From Rhytidiadelphus loreus (Eukaryota > Streptophyta > Bryopsida > Hypnales > Hylocomiaceae), in assembly GCA_947034895.1 (NCBI GenBank), contig OX344764.1:67437348-67501347 (forward strand): a DNA stretch of 64,000 nucleotides, given 5' to 3'. Below, in pieces: positions 46,261 through 56,945 of this stretch. The notes under the pieces were generated by a model. That model was not told the DNA's origin and searched no databases. It was given only the letters and a program-made list of their open reading frames with translations. Numbering within the stretch: the stretch's first letter is position 1; each line of letters starts with the position of its first letter. The position numbers were made by a program, and so were the translations under genes.

Positions 46261-49200
46261 TTTTAAAAGTGCATAGTTTATCCTTAGGTTGTTCAAATAG
46301 TGCATCATAAATTGTGAAGCCACTAGAAAAATAATGAAATTTCAAAGTTATACGACTAAAATTAAAGCCCGCAAGAGAAATTGTCTTTTCAATTGAAAAG
46401 TTTTTTGAATAAACCAATGTCAATCTTTGGGAATCCAATTAGTTTTTAAATCAAAAGCCATAAAAATTAGGATTAGGATTTGGATTCAAAAATATGATAG
46501 TTGGGTCCACTTTGCAATCATAGGGTTTAGATCTTTGGGGTTTATGTATTGTCAAATATAGAATTTAGCATAGCTATTCATCATTGTACACCTTCAAAGT
46601 CCAAGCATAATGTGTTCATGGTTGATGAGATTTTAACCCTCAAAAGACACACCTATACTTGATTATTTTTTCAAACTTTGTTTTGCAAGTATCTATGAAA
46701 TTCATGTGATTTTTTGTATTTATTTTTTGGTGATGTGATTACATGTCTTTTATTAGTTAGAAAATTTTCATATATTTTTTTCAAAAAATTTAAAACATTG
46801 ATGAATTTTTGAATAAATAGTGGAACAATTCATATCAAATGCAATATTTGCTTAAAAAAATATGAAAATTTATTTTTAGGATTATATTATATGGTTCATA
46901 TTTTTTTATTGTGTTGTTCTAAAATTAGAAAATTAGAACTCTATGGTTTCAAATTAAGTTTTCTAAAATTTTGATCAATACTTTAAAAAATTGTATATTT
47001 CAAGTAGAAATATAAATGAATAGTTGAAGAATATCAATAAGACTTGATTACTAATAAAAAAATCCAATGTCATTTGCTCTCTAATATTCATGTATGAATT
47101 TTTCAATTCCTATAGCCAAGTTTCTTGATCCATAAAAACAAGACCTCAAAATTTTTCACTCAAATGTTGTTGCCAATATAGAGAGTAGTAGAACCCCAAT
47201 ATTTTATACACCCTTCTACATAATGATTATAAAAGAGATGAAATTTTTGTTTTTCTTGAATTTTTTGTAGATTCCCAACTCAGTTTTTAATCATGATATC
47301 AGATTCTTTAGCTAGTAGAAGATTAAAAAAATTCTTAAATTTTTTCAAAGTTGAAACTTTACCTTTGGAATGATTGGAAAAAACTTATCATACCCAATAC
47401 CTTGTTATTTCACTATGTCCAAAATTTAGAATAAATTGTAAAAATTCTTTTTGTTGTTGCAAAAATCTAGTGTGTTGTTATATGCAAATATTAGATGTGT
47501 TGGAATTGTCTCACTTGCCAATAAGATTGAATTGTTGTTGAAACTCTCCATAACATGCATATTGAAAAGAATTTAAATGTTGTCTCAATGAAGAATTCAA
47601 AGAGGCCAAAGAAAAAGCAACATTTCATGACTCATAGCAAAAGAAATTAAAGCTTATTGAAGTTTGAATTAATTTTTTAGATTTTCTTCAATATACTTGC
47701 TACAAAATTCATACCAATGGAATTGACAATCTCCGAGCATATCTCAATTCTATAGCAAAGTTATTTGCAGCTTAGTTTTTTCTTCTATCCCTCACTCTTA
47801 ATATGTTTTTTAAAATTAAAATATTCTAAACTTACAGTTCTTTTCAACTTTGATTTTTGACTCAACTATCTTCACTTTGATATAATTTTGTAAGTTACAC
47901 CTACATTAGTTAGTTAAAATTTCAAAATCCACTAAAGAAGTTTAGCAAGACAACCTTGAACTTATATTTTCTACTTCTAAATTATAATATTGTTATCTTT
48001 CAAGCATTATAATCTTTCAATCCACGTAGTCATTTCCTATCAAATTTATTGAGCAATCACTTACATTTCATCAAATAAGGTCCTACAGTTCATTTTTTAA
48101 TCTTTAAAATATTTTAGTCAAATTGCACTAGGAACGTCCCATTTTTGAAATATTTTTGTGCCACCATTAGCCTTCAGAAATTTAGAGATATATGGGATGT
48201 TGCACAATCATTTTGTTGAGTACAGAAGGACCCAAAATCTATTGACAATCAAAGTGTGGCCATTGTGACAGTCTGCAAGCCAAGTCACTCGTATAAATAG
48301 CAGCCTCCATTGCGTCCATTCCTCCAAATGTTGAAATCCTGTAAGTTCCGTTGAAACAAAGCATTCCAACAAGCAGACCAATCTCATCATCCTTTAAAAT
48401 AGGAGTCTCCTAGTCAGGAACTTTTTCAATTTATGTAAGTAAGACTTCGAAGATTACAAGTAAGCATCCAGTTTTGTAATTTTGTTAGAGTTGGTGCGTA
48501 ATTCCCACAAGATAAGTTGTAAAGAGTACCTAGTGGCTTCAATCGTTTTCTGTACATCTTAAAAAATTCTCAAGAATTTAGAGTAGATATCAATCACGAC
48601 ACTAACATGAAATCTAAGTAACGTATAAAATAATCACCTAAAACCTTTTTGAAAATTTATATAAGCTGGATATAATAACGAATTCAAATTCAAGGAAGTA
48701 TGTGATTAACCGTACTCCGATTGAGGGTGAAGTATAGGCATCAAGCTCCTTTGACTGGAACTTCATCAAAAGCTGGAAACTCCTGCCAGAGAAAGAATCT
48801 GGACCTGTGATTCACTGAAGGAATAAGTTTGGTGTCTCAAGCAACATCATTATCTTTCACGTCAAAAAAATTACATAGCCTCCTGTAAACCAAGTGATTT
48901 CTTAAACACTCACTAGGGGATGGAATACACCTTGAAATTTTGTGGGGGTCAAAATACAGTGCCGACAGACACCTCCTCACAAGCAGGATTTCTAATTTTG
49001 TGAATAAAAGAGCGCCCCGCTAGGATTTGGATAATAGTGTTATGTAAGTCCAGGAGATGAGATGATATTTTTGGCAGCAACCGCGTATGCTTCTCCCTCA
49101 CTGCACAGCATGTGCATACATGTTGTCGAACTCATAATCGTTCTGGATGGAAGACGTTGAAAAAAAGATGAGCAGTCCTCATAACCTCCTAACCGGCTAT

Positions 49201-49528
49201 GGTCTTCCGCAAACAGTTCTGCAAGTGTTGCTCGACTCTAAGGTCTTCTTGCTCCTTCCACGTCCAACGTCTTTTGACTTTGATTTGCTAGTACGAAGAA
49301 GGAGTCTCTGCATCTCTGTCGCCGTAAGAAGATAATACCGACTCCTTTTAGGGCTAGTATCACAGAAGGCAGAGTGAAATACAAGCTCTGAGAGTTGGAA
49401 CTCTGTTACAGTTATCCCACCCGAAACCTTCTCGTGAAGATAAGTGCTTGAGTTCCATCCCCGCTTTAAGGCCCCCGGGCTTCTTGGAAAGGCAACATTC
49501 TTAAGATTACTCGGTTCTTCAGTAGTCG
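46261..49528. other. spacer
   Basis: AT-rich to about 48.2 kb, then more balanced. Frames at 48208-48390 and 49197-49538 (minus) and 49147-49335 (plus) have no recognisable motif. The last part may be 3' UTR of the gene ending near 49529. Confidence 0.45.
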
Positions 49529-51709
49529 TCAATGCCATACACCGCCCCCGCCAACGACATCACTGTTTGCGTTCAAATTTGACTTCAGCGGATCAGGGAC
49601 TGCTGTCGACGGAGATGTGAACTTGCCAATAACCGCCTTGATCCAGAAAAGCAAGGACAACAGCAGTTTCACTATATTAATGCAATGGATAGGGTTGCGT
49701 CTATAAGAGCGTAGAGCTAAAAAAACAGCAGTAAACCCTAAACTTGACCAATGGGCTTTTGGACTGGAATTTTCAAAACATTACAAGCCTAGAGCAGTTG
49801 CATACCTGAGGAAGACTTTTCTTGACAAACGAAAGCATCCAGTCCGCATTTGTGGATAAGATGGCAGCTGCTGGTTTTGTGATCTGGACATTTAAAGCTT
49901 TGAGTCCAGGATGCTCGTTTAAGAATGCTGGCTCCATGACGAGCCATACATCTTTTGGTCTTTTAGCTCTGAAAAATAAAACAATGTAAACCTCTTCAGT
50001 CACTTTATAAGGGAAGGCCAGTACAAAACTAGGAAGAAAATAGCTGAAAATGATCATCCATGCAGTTTGCATGGAAAATGATTCACTTGCAGTCCAACAA
50101 GTGCAAATTCTTATCTATGTAACCGCCAGTTAATAACCCTCCGTAGCAGCTGTAATGCACTAGATGATCCCCAAACACTTCACAACTGTTAATCAGAATA
50201 TCACCAAATAAGAGCTGCTTGTGTTCACGTAGGTATTCAGTCCAAAATACTGCTACCAATAATGAAGTTGTAACATTCTCTACTGTGAAACCCAATTAAG
50301 ACAGCTGACTCACCTTTCAGCTCTTTCAATTCCATCCTGTAAAACGACTTCAAGGCGGGCTCCTTCAAGCCTGCCCAAACATACAGTTCCAATGATTAGA
50401 GCACTTTCAACAGTGGAATAGATATTTTCCCTTAAATTATAGTCCAGTCTGCAAGAATCAACCATACATACTACAAAGTTTTCAAGAGAGATAAAAAATT
50501 ATGAGTTGAGGTAAGCAAGCATCAACAGTGCATGACACTGATTGCATCCTAAAACCCTAAACCTTGTATGGTTCTCTTTTCATTAACAACGCACGCCACA
50601 AAGAATTCACAAATACATATAAGCCCAAGTGGCACTTACATGAGGGACTGAGCATTGGCGATGGCAAAATAAAACACCTGCAAGAATTCCACATTCAGAT
50701 CTTGCATCTCAAATGATACTGCCCCTGGGGGATAAATGAACATGTGTTTGCAATTTGCCTCGTGGGAGTTGTGAACAATCAAATATGAGAAAAACATGAT
50801 AAATTCTGGTGATGTATAAGGAATGTGCAATTGCAGAGTGAGTATTTAGGGAGGGCAAATTGTATGATGATATAAGAAGGGTAGAGGTGTAAAAAGAACG
50901 CAATCCAACTAGGCATTAGGTCATCCGTGAACGCCTCCCACAACTCTACCATTGTCAGCGCAAGGCCGTCCATATGTCCAAATATATGTAGGAGTGCCCA
51001 AATCCAAGAGAGTCTTAACTTCAACGCCCTGAACTCCCTAGACTATGCGTCCGTATTGATTATGAGAAAGTGCACCAACTAACATTAGCAGACCTTCTGT
51101 TCGTTTTAGGTCATCTACCAAATAAATTTCAATCACTCTTAACTTTTGCATACAGGATCCAAACAATATACACTCACGAGCACTGGAATCTCCAGTTCAT
51201 TTCTGACAAGAATCCAGCACCAAGACCACAACTCTTGCGAGAGTCTTAAGTCATCTACCAATAAACTGTGAACCCTCATAACTTTTGAACGCGGCATCCA
51301 AACCATACATTCTAATTTGCATTGGAATCCCCTTTCAATTGCTAACAAGAGTCAACAAATATTGGATAGGACCTCACCGCTCAATGATAAATTAGGGTTC
51401 TAGATTCTCCAAGTTAAGTCTCAACGCCAGACCTGAAACAAAGTAGAGAACAACGGTAGGAAGAACGAGAACCTGGGGTTGATCAGGAACGAAAGGAAGG
51501 GGAGTCGCAATTTCGTCCGAGTTCAACTTCAGAGCTCGACAAGCAGCGGCAGTCCGCCATGGCCGTGATCTCAATGTCACGGCACGCCTCATCAACTCAC
51601 ATCCAAAACTCGCTCCAAAACTCCGACCTGGTGAAAATTCACATTGCGGTCTTGAAGAAAAAGAAGACGATGGCGCAAACGCTAAACCAGGCGTGGCGAG
51701 CGTCGCCAT
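49529..51709 (-). CDS. probable plastid-targeted protein, possibly DUF1995-like
   Basis: Exons 51473-51709, 50640-50677, 50314-50370 and 49806-49968 join in frame through canonical GT-AG introns. A fifth exon at 49529-49636 (reading AVIGKFTSPSTAVPDPLKSN and ending VVGGGGVWH) is a guess that keeps frame, giving about 200 residues. The N-terminus MATLATPGLAFAPSSSFSSR is Ser/Ala/Arg-rich without acidic residues, typical of a chloroplast transit peptide. The mature part contains FYFAIANAQSLM, LEGARLEVVLQDG, DVWLVMEPAFLNEHPGLKAL and NVQITKPAAAILSTNADWML. The start recalls DUF1995 proteins such as LPA3, which help photosystem assembly, but the match is weak. The gene is real-looking; its family and 3' end are uncertain. 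Confidence 0.5.
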
Positions 51710-51787
51710 CGCTGAGCAGAAATTCGCAACCTCGGAAATCCTACAATCTCATGTCCATGTCCACGAATGGAGGGCTCATGACATTCT

Positions 51788-51975
51788 TTAAGTGGTGATG
51801 AAGAAGGGCTGGCCCTCTGGTCGGAGGAAACGGAGCTTTCGTCTAGTAGTGAGAGGGATGAGTACTCCCAAGGCACTGGTCAACAAGATCACGGCTATCG
51901 CGGCAACCTTCAGTCGCAGGGCGTGGGGCTTGTCGTAACAATTCTCCTGCTCACGGCCACAGTCCAGTCCTGCGT
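51788..51975 (-). pseudogene. ZIP metal transporter exon fragment
   Basis: After a CATTGCAG acceptor the frame reads DCGREQENCYDKPHALRLK, then VAAIAVILLTSALGVLIPL, then TRRKLRFLRPEGQPFFI before a TAA stop. This matches the first transmembrane helix of plant ZIP/IRT zinc-iron transporters (ALxLK...GVxLPL...FLRPDG). No further ZIP exons follow on either strand; the next coding sequence is the unrelated gene starting at 51709. It is therefore a truncated copy. The hydrophobic plus-strand frame here is its shadow. Confidence 0.6.
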
Positions 51976-52244
51976 CTGCAATGGTGAAAGTACTGCTCTC
52001 TCACTGCAAAAGACAGGATATAAGCTTAGCATAGACTACACTTACTTCACCATGATAATTGGAAGTTAGAATTAAGAAATGAAGCTCAAGACCCGGCTCA
52101 AGAATGTGAAAACTAAACCCCAATAAATTAGAATCCTTGTCAGCGTAACATCTGAATTTTATGAATGCGGATTCTGGTAAATGATCCCGGTATGCCTACA
52201 CCGATGGATACCCACCTCTATCCAGTCTTCTGCTTCACATTGAG

Positions 52245-53145
52245 AATATCTTCCTCACGTCCGGGTATCGTAACTTCCAGGTATGAACCGAACACCACCC
52301 GGATCCGGACTGGCCCCCCGACGGGCCCGTTGCGTCCCAGTCGTCGTCGCGACGAAGGATGGTAGAGGGAGCCCTTGGCAACGAGAGAGCTTCGCAAGCA
52401 GATTGGGAATTGGAGACCAATTGATCGTGCGCGTGCTTCCGCAGGGAGAATTGTTGGCCATGGCCGGCATTATCAAGAATCTGCGGGTGACGCAGACGGG
52501 CGCGGGATCCAAGTCGCTGGCTGAGGCGCAGCAACGAGCCACGGATTTCTTCCGGGAGGCCTGCCGCGCGCTGCCCTCCATCATGGATCGTTACTATTTG
52601 TACGAAATCATCACGTTGTCGGAGCTGCGCTCCAAAATCGCCTTCGAGTTTCGACGTCACCACCACAACACCAACATCAAGGTGCGTCAGGGTTCGGATT
52701 TGACTTCGATGGGTTTTTTAGGGTTTGGAGTTGTGTTTTTTGTGGTGGGCTTTTCGTTGTGAGTGGTGGTGCTTTGTCAATTTGGAAGGGATCTGCATTG
52801 CAATTCGAATTGTCATGAAGAGTGCGTTGTGCAATTGGTGCAGGTGATTGACATGTTAGTGTTTAAGGGTCGAGAAGAACTTCAGTACTGCATTGACCAT
52901 TCGAAGCAGAGACATCATCTGCTGACGCAATACATTGTGGGTAGGGAGGGTTTGACGGGAGACGTGTTGAAGCTGGGCGAGGCGTTCAAGGGCGAGTCGG
53001 AGTTTCTGAAGACTTTTTACCGGGGCAACAACTGAGGACTCTCCAATTGGTGTGGTTTCTCTGACGTGGGAGCCTTGCATTGTCTTTTCTGGTGCGCCTG
53101 TTTGATTTCAGTCTCTTAGGGTTTGAAGGAGTTTTGCTTCCTGCT
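52245..53145 (+). repeat. left arm of the NDUFA6 inverted duplication
   Basis: About 901 bp reappear in reverse at 56045-56945. From roughly 52390 to 53145 the two arms are nearly identical, intron included. Further upstream (52245-52390) they are clearly alignable but diverged. Identity ends abruptly at TTTTGCTTCCTGCT. Confidence 0.9.
52460..53035 (+). CDS. NDUFA6: NADH dehydrogenase (complex I) subunit NDUFA6/B14, copy 1
   Basis: Two exons (52460-52681 and 52844-53035) give 137 residues. Complex I oxidises NADH in the mitochondrial inner membrane. NDUFA6 is an accessory LYR-family subunit that holds an acyl carrier protein on the matrix arm. Matching features are the start MAGIIKNLRVTQTG, the helix RATDFFREACRALPSIMDRY, and EIITLSELRSKIAFEFRRH. 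The family signature VIDMLVFKGREEL and KQRHHLLTQYIVG follow, ending FLKTFYRGNN. Plant homologues are about 130-135 residues, so the length is right. The intron has a GTGCGTCAG donor and a TTGGTGCAG acceptor. The start was chosen at this Met because homologues begin with a similar M-x-x-I-x-[KR]-N; the frame is open further upstream. An inverted copy at 56154-56729 encodes the same protein. Confidence 0.9.
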
Positions 53146-56044
53146 CACAGAATCTTGAAGCGTGTTCGAACCTGTATGAAGAATGCCCTTACTCTCTGTC
53201 TCGGTGGCTAAGAATTGTAGTTGGAATTCTTCTGGGTATGGCCAGTGATTTTTCCTCTCTTATGCAGATTCTAAAGAGTCTATTTCTTGGAAGGGTCGCT
53301 ACAATAAGCATGCGCTTTTGAAGTGCAAATGAATGGTGTTACCCCCTCAGGGTCGGTTGCATCTGATCGGATTAGATTACATTCGGATCTGATAGGATAG
53401 TTGGGTATCGTGATCATGAAGGGCTTGATCAGAGCACATTCCAGGTAAAATAGTTTACATTGGCTTAGCCTTATCTGCTGAACGTTCTTCAAATTTAATA
53501 CAATCATGATTTGTCTTGGCAATCGCATGGAAGATGTTTTTTATTTAACAATCAAGAATAGCTTTTCACTTGGCATTGCACTTGTTACATGCATTTGCAG
53601 CGAAATGATATATCTTAGGTTCATTGGCTACATAATTCATATATATTCTAGTGGTTGAGTGACACTGGGTCTCTTAGTTACTGTGTCTATCGTATTTCAG
53701 CTCAATACCCTGTAGGCTTGTATGTCTGGAGGGAGGGACAAGCGTGCAAGTCCTTGAGTCAGTCTAATCAATGGCCTTACGCTTTATGTATTGCTTTCTC
53801 ACTGCTGAGAAATCCACATGCAAACGAAACATGAGGTAGTCATTTGAGCATTTATATTCATTCAACCTTTTAGTAATTCTCACTTCTATTCATTGAAATA
53901 TGAATATATTGATGGATATGAATCACAGATGTTGTATTTGACGAGTCCGTTAATTAGGCGACTGAAGAAATTATGGTTTCCTACCCTTCAAAACTTCCAT
54001 GTGCTATGGCTACACATTTCATTCTTAATTGTCTCTGTCTTAATTGTTGCGTTAATTGTTGCGTAATTACTGCTATTGAAACTTCTCTAGTTTATTGTTG
54101 TTTCACTCTCTTCCTTACTCGTCATAGAGCGAACATTGCAGAATTTTTGAAATTGGTACATATAAAGTTGGTCTCTTCTAAGTTTAAACTATAGATGTGC
54201 AAACAGAGGATTATGAATCTATTATGTTAAGCACTTAGTGTCATGACCCCTGTCTCATCTCTTGGCTTGACAAGAAATGACTCATGTCACCAAATCTATC
54301 AAGTTATCATCTTGGAGAAATATCATTCAATTATTTCATTTGGCATTCACAATGAAAACCTTGTCACCAAATCTAGCACATTTTCATCTTGGAGAAGCAT
54401 CATTCAATTATTTCAATTGACATTCACAATGAAAACCTAAACCATGACAAGCATTCATGTGATTTGTCATGCACACTTTCCTTTGTCTCTTGCCTTGTCC
54501 CAATAAGGTAAACCAACCCATGATAGGTAAACTATCCAATGCAAATACATAGAAAATCACCCATTACAATCTTACATCAACCCATGGCAAACTTTTGCTA
54601 ATAAATGAGATTAAGACTTCATTAGGTTGGTTAGTGGCCAAAATCAATGCCTTGGATGATGGTGATGAAATTCGTAGTGACTACTTTAGAAACTTCTACC
54701 TTTCTAGTGTAAATTCATTATAAGAATTAATTTTTTTAATCCTTTGTGTCATGGCTATGTTAGAAAATATTGTAACTACTTTAAGTGGATATAGTTCTTA
54801 GTGGTTTTGGGGTAATCCAAAGACTATTTTGGACTGATTGGGCAACACACTTCCAAAGATTCACAACAAACTTATACTTTATCAAAGGAATAAAATTTCA
54901 ATTGCTCTCTCCATTTTCTCATGTTTGTCTCTAAATGAAGAAAAAATTTAATTTTTTTTCCAAAAATGTCAAACAAAATTTCAAACGAAAATTTCAAACA
55001 AGACAAACCAGCCATTCTACCTGTCATAGGCTGGTTTAACTTATATAGGTTTGGCTACTATTTTACTAACTACAGAGGTTGAGTTTGGTGTTATGCATTT
55101 GTAAGTCCTTTCTTGAGAATTTTGAATCAATAGTAGGGAATATTGAAAAAGTCTCTAGGATTGTTCCATTGATATGTTTGTTACTATACTAACACTCCTT
55201 GTTCAAATACTATTATTTGAACAACTTTGTATACATAAAAATTCCAGTGTGAACCACTGAACTTTGTCTATATAAGTAGCTACAATCTGTCTATTTGCGA
55301 ACAATTCCCTTATAATCATGCACTGAACCATCATACTCCAGCTCCTCCCTAAAATTTGTGGACGTTGGCAGCGACTCAATCCCCATCCTTGCAGACCATC
55401 CCTACTCGTTCTCTTGTGTACAAAGTCTGGTTTTTAAAGAGAATACGACAAGCGAATTCTGACACGCGCAAGGAGGAACCCAACAACACTCTGTTGAGTT
55501 TCGAGGTTTATCATCAGGAATTCTGCATAACAGAAAGTTTCAAGGTGTAGTGTTTCAGACATTGCAGTGAATTGGACAAACCGTCCTCCACTAAATGTTA
55601 AATGAGCTCTTAGTTGGTCACAGCGCTGGAATCGTGAATGACTCAGATTCAGCCTAGAGCTTAGTTCATAAATGAGTAATCCCCAGGTAATACACCTGAG
55701 CTACGAAAATAACATACCAACCCCAAAGTTGACACTCAATAAGATCAATCCGCAACTCAATTTGAAACTTAAGATCAAGGGTTTAAGACTTCAGAAAGTC
55801 AAATTTCCAGAGAATATTTTTCCCAGAACTCTTCTCAATGATTGTATGAAAAATTCAAGATTGTATACAAGTTGAAGGATATCCAACGGAAAAGGTTAAG
55901 CCAAGGTATACTTTCTTTCACGGGAAAATGATCCCATGAAGCCCATATTATAAATCAGACCCATAGAATTTGGCATAACCTAACTTTCAGAGGGGAAATT
56001 ATCTGCGTACACAAGAGCCCATTCCAAATCGCAAATTTCAGGAA
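53146..56044. other. spacer between the inverted NDUFA6 copies
   Basis: About 2.9 kb without a recognised gene. The portions next to each arm differ between copies, so the duplication ends at the arm edges. It holds a 77-bp tandem pair at 54286-54438. The frame at 55356-55550 has no known motif. Confidence 0.55.
54286..54438. repeat. 77-bp tandem duplication
   Basis: Units 54286-54362 and 54363-54438 share GTCACCAAATCTA, CATCTTGGAGAA and TTCACAATGAAAACC with a handful of substitutions. Confidence 0.85.
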
Positions 56045-56945
56045 GCAGGAAGCAAAACTCCTTCAAACCCTAAGAGACTGAAATCAAACAGGCGCACCAG
56101 AAAAGACAATGCAAGGCTCCCACGTCAGAGAAACCACACCAATTGGAGAGTCCTCAGTTGTTGCCCCGGTAAAAAGTCTTCAGAAACTCCGACTCGCCCT
56201 TGAACGCCTCGCCCAGCTTCAACACGTCTCCCGTCAAACCCTCCCTACCCACAATGTATTGCGTCAGCAGATGATGTCTCTGCTTCGAATGGTCAATGCA
56301 GTACTGAAGTTCTTCTCGACCCTTAAACACTAACATGTCAATCACCTGCACCAATTGCACAACGCACTCTTCATGACAATTCGAATTGCAATGCAGATCC
56401 CTTCCAAATTGACAAAGCACCACCACTCACAACGAAAAGCCCAACACAAAAACCACAACTCCAAACCCTAAAACCCCCATCGAAGTCAAATCCGAACCCT
56501 GACGCACCTTGATGTTGGTGTTGTGGTGGTGACGTCGAAACTCGAAGGCGATTTTGGAGCGCAGCTCCGACAACGTGATGATTTCGTACAAATAGTAACG
56601 ATCCATGATGGAGGGCAGCGCGCGGCAGGCCTCCCGGAAGAAATCCGTGGCTCGTTGCTGCGCCTCAGCCAGCGACTTGGATCCCGCGCCCGTCTGCGTC
56701 ACCCGCAGATTCTTGATAATGCCGGCCATGGCCAACAATTCTCCCTGCGGAAGCACGCACACGATCAATTGGTCTCCAATTCCCAATCTGCTTGCGAAGC
56801 TTGTCTTCCTCCATTTGCCAAGGGCCCGGGCCGGGTTCGCTTGCATTCTTCGTCGCGACGACCGGGACGACCGGGCCCTGCGGGATACGGGTGGTTTCGA
56901 TGCATACCCTGTGTGTCCGATATCCGCACGAGAGGATGATATTCT
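56045..56945 (-). repeat. right arm of the NDUFA6 inverted duplication
   Basis: Reverse-complement counterpart of 52245-53145, of equal length. The upstream part around 56790-56945 has diverged more than the transcribed part, including GC-rich differences near 56820-56880. Confidence 0.9.
56154..56729 (-). CDS. NDUFA6: NADH dehydrogenase (complex I) subunit NDUFA6/B14, copy 2
   Basis: Exons 56508-56729 and 56154-56345 encode a 137-residue protein that appears identical to copy 1. The intron differs from copy 1 by only a few bases and keeps both splice sites. Nothing breaks this copy, so both could be expressed; the promoter and 5' leader differ between them. The near-identity suggests either very recent duplication or gene conversion between the arms. 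In a short-read assembly such a pair could also be an assembly artefact. Confidence 0.88.

Noticed and set aside
51784..52072. Plus-strand frame with a possible transmembrane segment
   Set aside because: The minus strand of the same bases encodes a recognisable ZIP exon, so the plus-strand frame is a shadow.
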